NCBI GenBank assembly: GCA_040954595.2
Contig: CM082586.2
Coordinates: 11,036,001 to 11,100,000 of the forward strand
Length of the DNA: 64,000 bases
Source: Balanoglossus misakiensis
Taxonomy: Eukaryota; Hemichordata
Reading direction: 5' to 3'
In this document: positions 1 to 10,943 of the stretch, one piece after another
Numbering within the stretch: position 1 is the first letter of the stretch
Layout of the letters: each line of letters starts with the position of its first letter
The notes under the pieces: model-generated
Told to the model about the DNA's origin: nothing
Seen by the model: the letters and a program-made list of their open reading frames with translations, nothing else
The model's database searches: none
Position numbers and translations under genes: made by a program

Positions 1-2650
1 AGTGTTCTGCCCATTAATTTTGAGTGTTTGGTGGGGTCAACCTTTGCGTCAACATTAACCAGAGCACACAGTAACCAGGCCGTAGTGGACAGTGTTCTGC
101 CCATTAATTTTGAGTGTTTGGTGGGGTCAACCTTTGCGTCAACATTAACCAGAGCACACAGTAACCAGGCCGTAGTGGACAGTGTTCTGCCCATTAATTT
201 TGAGTGTTTGGTGGGGTCAACCTTTGCGTCAACATTAACCAGAGCACACAGTAACCAGGCCATAGTGGACAGTATGCTGCCCATTGATTTTGAGTGTTTG
301 GTGGCGTCAACCTTTGCGTCAACATTAACCAGAGCACACAATAACCAGGCCGTAGTGGACAGTGTTCTGCCCATTAATTTTGAGTGTTTGGTGGGGTCAA
401 CCTTTGCGTCAACATTAACCAGAGCACACAGTAACCAGGCCATAGTGGACAGTGTTCTGCCCATTAATTTTGAGTGTTTGGTGGGGTCAACCTTTGCGTC
501 AACATTAACCAGAGCACACAGTAACCAGGCCGTAGTGGACAGTGTGCTGCCCATTAATTTTGAGTGTTTGGTGGGGTCAACCTTTGCGTCAACATTAACT
601 AGGCCAGAGTGGCCAGTATCGTGCCCATTAATTTTGAGTGTTTGGTGGGGGTCAACCTTTGCGTCAACATTAACTAGGCCAGAGTGGCCAGTATCCTGCC
701 CATTAATTTTGAGTGTTTGGTGGGGTCAACCTTTGCATCAACATTAACCAGAGCACACAGTAACCAGGCCATAGTGGACAGTGTTCTGCCCATTAATTTT
801 GAGTGTTTGGTGGGGTCAACCTTTGCATCAACATTAACCAGAGCACACAGTAACCAGGCCGTAGTGGACAGTGTGCTGCCCATTAATTTTGAGTGTTTGG
901 TGGGGTCAACCTTTGCGTCAACATTAACCAGAGCACACAGTAACCAGGCCATAGTGGACAGTATGCTGCCCATTGATTTTGAGTGTTTGGTGGGGTCAAC
1001 CTTTGCGTCAACATTAACTAGGCCAGAGTGGCCAGTATCGTGCCCATTAATTTTGAGTGTTTGGTGGGGGTCAACCTTTGCGTCAACATTAACCAGAGCA
1101 CACAGTAACCAGGCCGTAGTGGACAGTGTTCTGCCCATTAATTTTGAGTGTTTGGTGGGGTCAACCTTTGCGTCAACATTAACCAGAGCACACAGTAACC
1201 AGGCCTTAGTGGACAGTGTGCTGCCCATTAATTTTGAGTGTTTGGTGGGGTCAACCTTTGCGTCAACATTAACCAGAGCACACAGTAACCAGGCCATAGT
1301 GGACAGTGTTCTGCCCATTAATTTTGAGTGTTTGGTGGGGTCAACCTTTGCGTCAACATTAACCAGAGCACACAGTAACCAGGCCGTAGTGGACAGTGTT
1401 CTGCCCATTAATTTTGAGTGTTTGGTGGGGTCAACCTTTGCGTCAACATTAACCAGAGCACACAGTAACCAGGCCGTAGTGGACAGTGTTCTGCCCATTA
1501 ATTTTGAGTGTTTGGTGGGGTCAACCTTTGCGTCAACATTAACCAGAGCACACAGTAACCAGGCCATAGTGGACAGTGTTCTGCCCATTAATTTTGAGTG
1601 TTTGGTGGGGTCAACCTTTGCGTCAACATTAACCAGAGCACACAGTAACCAGGCCGTAGTGGACAGTGTTCTGCCCATTAATTTTGAGTGTTTGGTGGGG
1701 TCAACCTTTGCGTCAACATTAACCAGAGCACACAGTAACCAGGCCGTAGTGGACAGTGTTCTGCCCATTAATTTTGAGTGTTTGGTGGGGTCAACCTTTG
1801 CGTCAACATTAACCAGAGCACACAGTAACCAGGCCATAGTGGACAGTATGCTGCCCATTGATTTTGAGTGTTTGGTGGGGTCAACCTTTGCGTCAACATT
1901 AACCAGAGCACACAGTAACCAGGCCATAGTGGACAGTGTTCTGCCCATTAATTTTGAGTGTTTGGTGGGGTCAACCTTTGCGTCAACATTAACCAGAGCA
2001 CACAGTAACCAGGCCGTAGTGGACAGTGTGCTGCCCATTAATTTTGAGTGTTTGGTGGGGTCAACCTTTGCGTCAACATTAACTAGGCCAGAGTGGCCAG
2101 TATCGTGCCCATTAATTTTGAGTGTTTGGTGGGGGTCAACCTTTGCGTCAACATTAACTAGGCCAGAGTGGCCAGTATCCTGCCCATTAATTTTGAGTGT
2201 TTGGTGGCGTCAACCTTTGCGTCAACATTAACCAGAGCACACAATAACCAGGCCGTAGTGGACAGTGTTCTGCCCATTAATTTTGAGTGTTTGGTGGGGT
2301 CAACCTTTGCGTCAACATTAACCAGAGCACACAATAACCAGGCCGTAGTGGACAGTGTTCTGCCCATTAATTTTGAGTGTTTGGTGGGGTCAACCTTTGC
2401 GTCAACATTAACCAGAGCACACAGTAACCAGGCCATAGTGGACAGTGTTCTGCCCATTAATTTTGAGTGTTTGGTGGGGTCAACCTTTGCGTCAACATTA
2501 ACCAGAGCACACAGTAACCAGGCCGTAGTGGACAGTGTGCTGCCCATTAATTTTGAGTGTTTGGTGGGGTCAACCTTTGCGTCAACATTAAGCAGGCCAG
2601 ACAGTAACCAGGCCAGAGTGGACAGTATCCTGCCTATTAATTTTGAGTGA
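1..2650. repeat. 90-bp tandem array (minisatellite/satellite) with 74-75-bp variant units
   Basis: About 29 head-to-tail units with a 90-bp period; copies begin at 1, 91, 181 and so on. Variable positions are few: GTAGTGG versus ATAGTGG, AGTGTT versus AGTATG or AGTGTG, and ATTAAT versus ATTGAT. Shorter units start at 601, 676, 1020, 2085 and 2160. They lose the part with AGAGCACACAGTAACC and gain or keep a G in the GGGG run, giving 75 or 74 bp. The block of one long and two short units at 541-750 recurs at 2025-2240, so larger blocks have been copied. Because 90 and 75 are multiples of three and the unit lacks stops in some frames, long open frames exist on both strands. I read these as by-products. 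The array is cut by the window start; the last unit (about 2590-2650) is diverged. Confidence 0.97.
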
Positions 2651-2846
2651 TTTGTGGGTCAATTTGATCAAATACTGCCTACCGCTGGCACTGCATATTT
2701 GAAGAAATGTGAAAAGATGGCAAGACAGGTTTGGTAAATGTGGGCCCCCTAACTGAAGCAAAAGCACAAACTTAAAACAAAGATATGAATTTGGAAGAGT
2801 TTTATTTATTACATATGAAAAATAATGAAGACTTATGCTTCAAAGT

Positions 2847-2902
2847 AAGTATCGACGGAGTCGAACCGCCAATGCTGCAATGGCATTATACCCATAATAC
2901 TT
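2847..2902 (-). ncRNA. tRNA-like fold (short, D-arm-less) or tRNA-derived relic
   Basis: Read on the minus strand, 2902-2896 (AAGTATT) pairs with 2853-2847 (GATACTT) as a 7-bp acceptor-like stem with one G-T pair. A 5-bp stem AATGC/GCATT (2887-2883 with 2875-2871) closes a 7-nt loop. A T-arm follows: GGCGG, loop TTCGACT, CCGTC. The segment GGTTCGACTCC (2867-2857) fits the eukaryotic tRNA B-box consensus GGTTCGANTCC. The span is only 56 nt, with no D arm and almost no variable region, and position 33 of the putative anticodon loop is not T. It could be a mitochondrial-type tRNA copy in the nucleus, a tRNA-derived SINE head, or chance. A working tRNA is not shown. Confidence 0.35.
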
Positions 2903-3074
2903 TTTTGCTTTTTGCATGAATTTCATTATTTTTCATATGCTGTGCAGCTAAAGTGTGGCTAGATGGCTAACTGCTGATGTAAAATATCTTGCATACCAAT
3001 TTGGAACAATTACCCCAAGTAGTGGTCAAACAGAAACAATGCTTGCATTCAATTTAAAACAAGGTGACAAAAGT

Positions 3075-3178
3075 GGTTGAAATGAAACAATAAGCAAAAA
3101 CAGTGTTTATCAAACTGAAATAATGTGGTCGAAATGAAACAATGAGCAAAAACAGTGTTTATCAAACTGAAATAATGT
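3075..3178. repeat. Two-copy 52-bp tandem duplication
   Basis: GGTTGAAATGAAACAATAAG... at 3075 recurs at 3127 with two substitutions in the compared stretch. Both copies share CAGTGTTTATCAAACTGAAA. Confidence 0.9.
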
Positions 3179-3606
3179 GCCAAAATAGCTCCTGTTGATA
3201 TTGCACAAAATTAACTGTTGCATTCTACCCTTGAGTTAATTTTTATTTCCAGGCAATTATGTGCTTAATACTAAATATTATCTATGGGTACAAACCATCA
3301 GTTTCTTAAGTGCAAATCGCAAGAAGCTCCCCCATACAATTTTAGTGTTTTTTTAAATCAAGCAAGATAATTACATACTGTGTGATAAACTAACTAACTT
3401 TACGCGCCTGGGGACAGTTAAAAACCTCGAGCCAAATATAAAATGAGGAAAAACTGCCCCCTCCCCCGTTGTGAATTTTAAAAGGTTGGGGCTCAAACTA
3501 ACCAGAATTGTCTTGCCGACTCCTATTTTTCTGTGTACATTTTGATGTATTGTTGTTACGCGAGATTGAGGATTCGTGTTGATGCGGGAATTACGATGAC
3601 GAAAGC

Positions 3607-3800
3607 AAAAAATCCATCGGCGAATCAAACGGGCACACGGCGAAATTCCATTACACGACGATCCAACTGCGATGAAGAACGCGAACGCGGGTAACGTTGT
3701 AAAAAATCCATCGGCGAATCAAACGGGCACACGGCGAAATTCCATTACATGACGAGCGACCTGCAATGAAGAACGCGAACGCGGGTAATGCTGCAAAAAA
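3607..3800. repeat. 94-bp tandem repeat, two copies plus the start of a third
   Basis: AAAAAATCCATCGGCGAATC starts at 3607 and 3701, and AAAAAATCCG starts at 3795, an exact 94-bp period. The unit is richer in CG dinucleotides (GAACGCGAACGCGGG) than its surroundings. Confidence 0.92.
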
Positions 3801-3840
3801 TCCGCAGACAATTATTACACGAATGCATAGCAACAATTAT

Positions 3841-4405
3841 TTTACCCAACCTGACACTAATAAATTACCCAATGATTTTAAATTTCTTATTATTACACCC
3901 CAACTAATCATTATACCTTTGTAATATTAACACCGTTTATACACATCCCATAATGTTTATACCATCAAGTTAATACCATTTTATTATTATTATACCACCA
4001 AAACCATGTGTTACCCATTTTTTTTATTATTACACCATTGATGTTAACATCTTTATATATTATACCGGTATTTACCCTCTGTACATGTACAGTTTTTATT
4101 TACCACGTGGCATTACTCATGTTTTTATAGTATTTTAATTACTTATCATACCCTTGAAACCATAATATTATACCCTTGCAGACAGTTTTATTATAGTACC
4201 CTTGTGCACAATGTCTTATTAGTCATCATACACCAACCCTTCACCATTTCATTAGATTATACCATTTTTATTAGCCTAACCTGTTTATACACCAACCCTT
4301 CACCATTCCGTTAGATTATACCATTTTTTATTACCCTAACATATTCATACACCAACCCTTTACCATTCCCTCAGATTAAACCATTTTTATTAGCCTAACC
4401 TATTG
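3841..4405. repeat. Degenerate TTATACC-rich repeats with three 60-bp units
   Basis: The stretch is dominated by ATTATTATACC-like words. From about 4220, a unit beginning ACACCAACCCTTCACCATT recurs at 4230, 4289 and 4349 (periods 59 and 60). Each copy is followed by a TTAGATTATACCATTTTTATTA-like segment. Confidence 0.85.
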
Positions 4406-4463
4406 ACAGCATCCCTCTGGTTTTGATATTGTTATCTGGTGCGGCGTTGTTGTAGATATTGAT

Positions 4464-5440
4464 TAGACTCCCTCCGGCGATGATAATACCAATGAACCTA
4501 TTGAAAAAAAAGAATGAATATTATTTATTAGATCAGATCAACAAATCATGGCGTCGTTCATCCCTCTGGTCACAGGAGCATCATCTGGCGTCGTTACAGG
4601 TTTAAGTTCATCCCTCCAGTACAGTATAAGGTGGCGGCGTCGTTACAAGTATTAAGTTCATCTCTCCAGTACAGTATTAGGTGGCGGCGGCGTTACAAGT
4701 ATTAACTTCATCTCTCCAGTACAGTATTAGGTGGCGGCGTCGTTACAAGTATTAACTTCATCTCTCCAGTACAGTATTAGGTGGCGGCGTCGTTACAAGT
4801 TTAAGTTCATCCCTCCAGTACAGTATTAGGTGGCGGCGTCGTTACAAGTATTAACTTCATCTCTCCAGTACAGTATTAGGTGGCGGCGTCGTTACAAGTA
4901 TTAACTTCATCTCTCCAGTACAGTATTAGGTGGCGGCGTCGTTACAAGTATTAACTTCATCTCTCCAGTACAGTATTAGGTGGCGGCGTCGTTACAAGTA
5001 TTAACTTCATCTCTCCAGTACAGTATTAGGTGGCGGCGTCGTTACAAGTATTAACTTCATCTCTCCAGTACAGTATTAGGTGGCGGCGTCGTTACAAGTA
5101 TTAACTTCATCTCTCCAGTACAGTATTAGGTGGCGGCGTCGTTACAAGTATTAACTTCATCTCTCCAGTACAGTATTAGGTGGCGGCGTCGTTACAAGTA
5201 TTAAGTTCATCTCTCCAGTACAGTATTAGGTGGCGGCGTCGTTACAAGTATTAACTTCATCTCTCCAGTACAGTATTAGGTGGCGGCGTCGTTACAAGTT
5301 TAAGTTCATACCTCCAGTACAGTATTAGGTGGCGACGTCGTTACAAATATTACACTCCCTCCAGCAGCAGTGTTACCAAAGAACCTAATGTAAAAAAAGA
5401 ATGAAATTATTTTAATAATCTGATTAGGTCAAGTCATCAT
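4464..5440. repeat. 50-bp minisatellite flanked by diverged direct repeats
   Basis: The core, about 4558-5345, has some 15 copies of a 50-bp unit containing CTCTCCAGTACAGTATTAGG followed by TGGCGGCGTCGTTACAAGTA; for example 4861 and 4911. Variation is limited to a few positions (AACTTC/AAGTTC, CTCTCC/CCCTCC). Both sides carry related sequence in direct orientation: 4464-4530 (ACTCCCTCCGGCG... AATGAACCTATTG, A-run, GAATGAAT) and 5352-5420 (ACTCCCTCCAGCA... AAAGAACCTAATG, A-run, GAATGAAA). The array may have grown inside an element whose ends are these flanks. Confidence 0.93.
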
Positions 5441-6069
5441 ATTGATAAAGAAAACGACAAGAAGAAATCATTTAAAAATTAACGCTGCCAGCACCATTGG
5501 TTGGGCCCAAACGGTTCCCATGGTTACCAGGGTATGCCAAGGCTGTATTCTGCTGTGAATACCAAGATATATGAAAGCTGGTCAAAGGTTACCCCAGGGT
5601 CATTGAAAATCGCAAAAAATAGCGTCAAGGACACTGTGGTCTCATTTAGTGATTACACTAGAAAAAGTCTACACAGGAGTACAGACAGACAGACACACAC
5701 ATAGAGAGGCAATAAAATATGATGCCCCCCCCAGCCCCGAAAACATCTTGATCTTATGTATGCTGGCCTGGTACAATAGACAAACCAGCCAATTAATGAA
5801 AATTTTGTACAAATACAGAGCTCAAAGTTGCATTTTAGTGAGCCCAAAAGCAAATTAACTCAATGTTACGACAAATTTTACTTTTGCCACTCAAAGTTTG
5901 CATCGGTGGGGTGGGATGGCAAGTACTCTTCCCTGATACAATAGACAAACCAGCCAATAAATGAAATGAGGTGAAGAATGAAGGTGAAGAATGAATAACT
6001 TTATTTGATTCCATTATCTAAACAAACACATCCAATTAACTTCCTACTCAAATTTCAAAGTAATCAGTC
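5441..6069. repeat. Dispersed repeat remnants with a CAGACAGACACACACA tail
   Basis: Positions 5683-5705 hold a CAGACAGACAGACACACACAT stretch followed by AGAGAGGCAATAAAATATGA. The phrase ATAGACAAACCAGCCAAT occurs twice (5776 and 5940). The segment 5806-5862 resembles, in inverse orientation, the interior of the TAA-flanked element at 14161-14944 (near 14510-14570), so this is probably a relic of that family. No coding sequence is recognised. Confidence 0.55.
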
Positions 6070-6074
6070 ATAGG

Positions 6075-6423
6075 TTTTGTAAATCATCATGAGAAATCAC
6101 CCTGAAACCAAATCAAATCAAAAATCATATAAGCCTAGTCGGGCTCTGCGCTCCAGCTCAAGGAACCAGTTGTGTGTACCAAAGTACAGACTCAAAACAT
6201 ATGGTGGATGTGCCTTTTCCCTTGTCGCGCCACAACTTTGGAATCTCTGCCATCTGACATTCAACAGGCTTCTAGTCTCAACATTTTCAAACAAAAACTC
6301 AAGACATTTCTATTTGTCAAAGCCTACGAACACTGATGTTATACTTTCAGCGCCTTTGGAAATAACATTGTTATTGATTCTGGCGCTTTATAAATGTTTG
6401 TTTTGATTTGATTTGATTTGATC
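6075..6423 (+). mobile_element. 3' end of a CR1/Jockey-type LINE, 5'-truncated
   Basis: The frame 6089-6406 encodes the typical extreme C-terminus of CR1-like ORF2 proteins. It has an RALRSSSRNQL segment, then VPKYRLKTYGGCAFSLVAPQLWN, a spacer and a positively charged FSNKNSRHF segment. After the frame comes GGCGCTTTATAAATG and a terminal (TTTGA)n tail at about 6398-6422, which is how such elements end. Only the last 350 bp are present, as expected of abortive LINE insertion. No reverse transcriptase core remains, so it cannot move by itself. The insertion lies directly before a dispersed repeat starting at 6424. Confidence 0.8.
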
Positions 6424-6900
6424 CCCCAAAAATATACTATTCAATTCATCAAGTTGATTTGAAAAACATACATGCAAATCTTACTTGAGCTACCCCTAAC
6501 ATGACTAACACATTTTAAAGCAATGGAACAAGCGGTTTTAGAGAAAAAAAATTAATTAAACAAGGCTGAAATTGCTCCAAAATTATCAATATGCAAATTT
6601 TGCAACATTTCAACAAAAGTATTGTAACTCATATCACCTACATGAAGCTTCATACTAAATTTTTTTTACCACAAATGAGGAAAAAGGCAAAAAATGCATA
6701 AAATAGAACATTCAAACTATTAGTTAAAAAAATACAGGATTGTATGTGGTTGACATAAGGTACTTGCATACCAATTGTCAAATCAATCTGTAAATTATCA
6801 TGAGAACAAACCCTGAAACCTTCAAATCAAATTTCAAAGCAGTGGGGGTAAAGGGGGCACAGTACGATATTTTACCCACAACTCTCCATGATTTGTATCA
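6424..6900. repeat. Dispersed repeat, paralogue of 7504-7960
   Basis: From CCCAAAAATATACTATTCAA onward this matches 7518 onward with scattered substitutions. It includes the segments around GAAGCTTCATACTAAATTT and GGTTGACATAAGGTACTTGC. It belongs to the dispersed family that recurs across 9.5-20.6 kb. Confidence 0.85.
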
Positions 6901-7503
6901 TCGAGATTGTCCATTTAATTACTTTCTGTTTTAGATACTAACAATGATATGAAGTACATATAACTGTATTAAGATTTATCTAGAAAAAGTATGTTGAGGA
7001 ATTAGAGTGAAAATTTCAAAATCAAGATTTAAAAGCCATAGAAATCAAAGTATTCATTCATGTACGTCAAATGTCACACTTAGGAGGAAAGAAGCAATGA
7101 CTAACTGAGGTGGCCAGTCTCTGTTGAAAGTCAACATGTAAATTTCCATTGTTCTGTCTATAGAAAAAAATCAATATTGTTTTGTTTGATTAAACAAGTG
7201 TTTCAAGTGTCCCTGTTTTACTTCAAACTTTTTTGTATCGGCTGGCTATGCAATTGCTTATTTTATAAAATTTGTATCTCCTCTTTCAATAATGCATGAT
7301 TTTGTTTATCATTTGAAATGGTAATTGACAATAAGATTCGCCTTTAAAGCATGCTCTCAAAATTTGTATTAGTGGTCTACAATTTTCTCTACACATGTGA
7401 ACTTTGCCTGGTTTGACCGAGTAATCTCTGGTTGTACAAACCAGAGTGATTCATGGGATATTTCACGTACTGTGGGGGGTTCTGAGAAGAGTTTTGACCA
7501 AAA
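6900..7503. other. Non-coding AT-rich stretch
   Basis: I see no gene, array or terminal repeat in this interval. Confidence 0.5.
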
Positions 7504-7960
7504 ATGGCAAAAATCATCCCAAAAATATACTATTCAATTCATCAAGTTGATTTGAAAAACATACATGCAAATCTTACTTGGGCTACCCCTAATATGACTA
7601 ACAAATTTCAAAGCAATGTAACAACCGGTTTAAAAAAAAAATTCAAAAACGGCCGAAATTGCTCCAAAATTATGAATATGCAAATTTTGCAACATTTTAA
7701 CAAAAGTATGCTAACTCATATCACCTATATGAAGCTTCATACTAAATTTCAAAGAAGTCGTCTCATCAATTTTAGAAAAGTAGATGTTTTACCAAAAATG
7801 AGGAAAAAGGCAAAAAATGCATAAAAATAGAACATTCAAACTATTCAAAATACAGGACTGTATGTGGTTGACATAAGGTACTTGCATACCAATTGTCAAA
7901 TCAATCTGACCAGTGGTTTTGACCAATTTCAAATTTTCCCAGCTAATTTGCATTTATTTA
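7504..7960. repeat. Dispersed repeat, second copy
   Basis: Second copy of the 6424-6900 sequence, about 1.1 kb downstream in the same orientation. The open frame it contains (7504-7824) is lysine/asparagine-rich, shows no domain and follows from the repeat's composition. Confidence 0.85.
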
Positions 7961-8254
7961 ACAATTTCAACTGAATATGGCTGCCAGGTCAAATGACTGA
8001 TTTGAATTTCAAGGTGCACACTCATTGGCAAGGACAACTGTGACAAATTCAAGAAGCATAGGTGTGGCAGGTTTTCAGAGCAAGGTGTAAAAAATATCCA
8101 GGGAATGGGGCCCAAGCTCCTAAAAACCCAGCACAATACCAATAGGGACTCATATTACTAACAAAGTGTAAGCCTGTAATAAGTCAAAAGCTGCACATCT
8201 TTTTACCACCTCGTGCCAGTACTAAGCAATAAGACTTTTTATAGAGTTGTTTAA

Positions 8255-8987
8255 GGTGGCACTGCATGAAACCGTCGAGACTTTTTCAGAGGCCTATTTC
8301 TCATCAAAGACAAAGTTTAAACCCCCATAAACCATATATATTCTGGAAGCTGAGATTTTGAACTTTTGTTTGAGTTGCAAATATTATTGATCCCCGGAAA
8401 TGGTGGCGATTTTGGGCGAAAAAACCCATTTTTTGATATTATGTCATGAAATTTAAAATAGGTAAAAAAGTTGACCATGCATCATGCATCTTAATATGTC
8501 ATTCGAAACTAAAGTACACGTGCAAAAAAACGCTAATTTTGTTTTGCGTTATCTGCTTCCATTGAGGAGTAACAGCGTTTGAAAGTTAGATTTTCTGAAA
8601 ATTTGATCAAATTCACGGTGAGTTGTATTGAATCAGAGTTTATTCCCGCCAGGGACACTTTATCGACATACAAAACTAGCGTTTTGTTGGATGGGTCATA
8701 CACAATTCCCTGTCAAAATTTGAGCAAATTCGGCCAATGCAGGGCGAAGCTATTTTAGTCCGAAGTTGTCAAAAGCAGCGAAAATGCAAACCGAGAAAAA
8801 CGGCCATTTGCATTGTTGACACCTATTTGTTAAGCTGTGAACTCATTCAGAAAAGTGCTATTTGGGGGTGATTGTGCACCATTTCCGCCAAGACGTATTA
8901 GTCAGGATGTGGGTGAGTATTAGGCCTACCGATTTATGTAAAAAAGTAAAATTTGGCAAAAATCACAACTTTTCATGCAATGCCACC
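8255..8987. mobile_element. TTAA-flanked non-autonomous DNA transposon (733 bp)
   Basis: The left end is TTAA (8251-8254) then GGTGGCACTGCATGAAA. The right end is TTTCATGCAATGCCACC then TTAA (8988-8991). The terminal inverted repeats match over about 17 bp with one mismatch. A TTAA target duplication is the hallmark of the piggyBac and Kolobok superfamilies. The interior has no long frame, so this is a MITE-like element that depended on a transposase elsewhere. Its ends differ from the AGGGACAAAG family (22522, 43621, 44581) and from 40380-40955. Confidence 0.85.
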
Positions 8988-8991
8988 TTAA

Positions 8992-9479
8992 TTGTCTCTG
9001 CTGATGCCAGAGATTGAAAAAGAATCCTACAAGTTAGGATTTTCAGAAACAATGATAGCTATTTCTATTACTGTTTGTAAACAAAAATGTGATGTTCACC
9101 GCCTTGTTTTCAGAAAAGTATTTACATAAATGTTTTTCCATAGAGTTAACACAGACATTGGCAGCCATCTTGAATTTCAAAAACTGCAACAATATCTCCA
9201 ATGCAACAAATCTGCAAATTGTACTATTTGACACCTGACTTAGGTCAAGGGGTTTCAGAGATGATGACTACTCTTCAGACTCAGACAAAATAATAATGCA
9301 ATATTCAGCGGAATTTCAAAAGCATTGACTAAGATCACCAAGGGACAATTCATACCAAAGATCAAAACAATTAGACGTACCTATTTTAAAGATCATTATG
9401 AAAACTTTACAGATTCGGTTATAATGTAAATAAAAGTAGATCACCCCTGTGGCAATCAGACATGCATATTCTGACAAGA
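8992..9479. other. Non-coding, no recognised feature
   Basis: Short frames only; no domain or repeat boundary could be supported. Confidence 0.5.
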
Positions 9480-10677
9480 TTTTTTGTTTGTACAAAAAGG
9501 CAACTGTCTCCAAAATACAAAATTACAGATTATGTCACATACCTCAGGGAGATCAATACTAAATTTCAGAGAAAATTTCCCCCCAAATATGCAAATTTCA
9601 CCATATTTTGAAGAAACAACTTGTGTCATACCTAGAAACCTGCATAGTCAAAGTAATCTACGAGCTTAGCTTTTTTCTTCCAAAAACAGCAAAAAACTTG
9701 TTCCAAACTACAAATATGCAGAATTCAACACAATTTGAACACACATTACTTCGCCACCCCAAGAAACCTGCACACCAATTTTAAAAGCACTTGCGCCAGT
9801 GATTTCAGAAAAGAAAAATGTTGACAGACATAGGATGACTGAACATCTATCTACCTGTCAGATAACTTTTGCAGTGCTGAGAGCAGAGCTAGAGATTGGT
9901 GTTGTCTTTTTACATTTTAAATCATCACACTTTGCTACTCAAAGCTACTATTCTGCTATGCTTGAGAAATGACTTGGGACCATTTTTGGCAAACAATAGT
10001 CACTAATCTTCCTCAGTTTATAGTACAATGTACCTACACTGTTTTAGTAATGTACTGAAAATGTTCAGACTATTTCTTGTGTCTGCATATGTCTTTAGTA
10101 CAGAAGAATAATCTATCCGGTTGTCATTTCTCTGTTTATTCAGAAATAAACTAGTCTGGGTTGCAACAGTAAAAATTTTAAAATATTCATACCCTTTCTG
10201 AAGGATGTTCAAAACCAATACCTATGTGAAGCATTATATCAAATTTGCTGGGTAACTGTGGATTTATAACTTTTGCTAATTACAGTGCTAACTCACACTG
10301 GATGATTCGACGGTAATTTTAGATTCATATGAAGATTTTTTACCAATAATGTTGAAAAATACAAACAAATGCATCAAAAATAGAAAATCAAAATTAGCTC
10401 AAAACATACAGGACTGTATGAGGTAGGCATAAGGTACTTGCATACCAATTTCCAAATCAATCTGACCAGCAGTTGTTGAATTTTGCGAGTTTTGACCAAT
10501 TTCACATTTTCCAGCTAATTTGCATATATTTGGTAATGACATTTTCATGTTAACAAACTCCAATCTACAGCCCAGCCTGCATCTGCACACCAAATATCGA
10601 GGTGATATGCACAACGGTTTTCAAGTTTTAGATGTGGACGGACATACAGACATACATCCATACAAACAGACAGACAT
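9480..10677. repeat. Dispersed modular repeat family (CAAATTTCAAAG / GCATATT modules), member with hairpin end at 10915-10943
   Basis: The block is built from short related modules. Typical phrases are TACTAAATTTCAGAGAAAAT, ATATGCAAATTTCA, AGCTAATTTGCATA and CACACCAAATATCGAGGTGA. The block then runs into a CATACAGACATACATCCA tail. After the MITE at 10678-10877 the tail resumes and ends in an imperfect hairpin (AGGCCCAT at 10915-10922 with ATGGGACCT at 10935-10943). Frames within it have no family resemblance. Confidence 0.75.
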
Positions 10678-10877
10678 ACTGTAAAACACTTTATTTTCGC
10701 GAGCAATTAATTTTCGCCAAATACGCGAGAGCCAAAATAACGTGAAAATAAAAAGTCGCGTAAATTGTTTTTGAAGATAACGATGCAGTGAATGAAATAA
10801 GAGAACGCGAAAATTAATACTCGCGAAACAGTGGCCTCTCTCGATATCGCGAAAAATTTAACTCGCGAAAATACAGT
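10678..10877. mobile_element. 200-bp MITE with TTTTCGCGAG-type inverted repeats
   Basis: The left end ACTGTAAAACACTTTATTTTCGCGAG and the right end CTCGCGAAAATACAGT are imperfect inverted repeats. The interior repeats CGCGA words. ACAT stands on both sides (10674-10677, 10878-10881), but the surrounding tail is itself ACAT-rich, so this duplication is weak evidence. The element sits inside the CATACAGACATACATCC tail of the dispersed repeat, a clear nested insertion. Confidence 0.75.
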
Positions 10878-10943
10878 ACATCCATACATAAATACAGACA
10901 CAACTGATTCCATAAGGCCCATGGTACATACCATATGGGACCT
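10878..10943. repeat. Tail and terminal hairpin of the dispersed modular repeat
   Basis: The ACATCCATACATAAATACAGACA tail continues from before the MITE. It ends with a hairpin, AGGCCCAT at 10915-10922 and ATGGGACCT at 10935-10943, one mismatch from the AGGTCCCAT form seen at 12941 and 13419. Confidence 0.7.

Larger units (their letters stand above)
2651..3606. other. AT-rich non-coding stretch
   Basis: No gene is recognisable here apart from the tRNA-like fold and the 52-bp duplication listed separately. Open frames are short and lack family resemblance. Confidence 0.6.

Noticed and set aside
28-2650. Long open frames (up to 515 codons) on both strands of the 90-bp array as genes
   Set aside because: They follow from a stop-free unit with a period divisible by three, occur on both strands and lack flanking exon signals.
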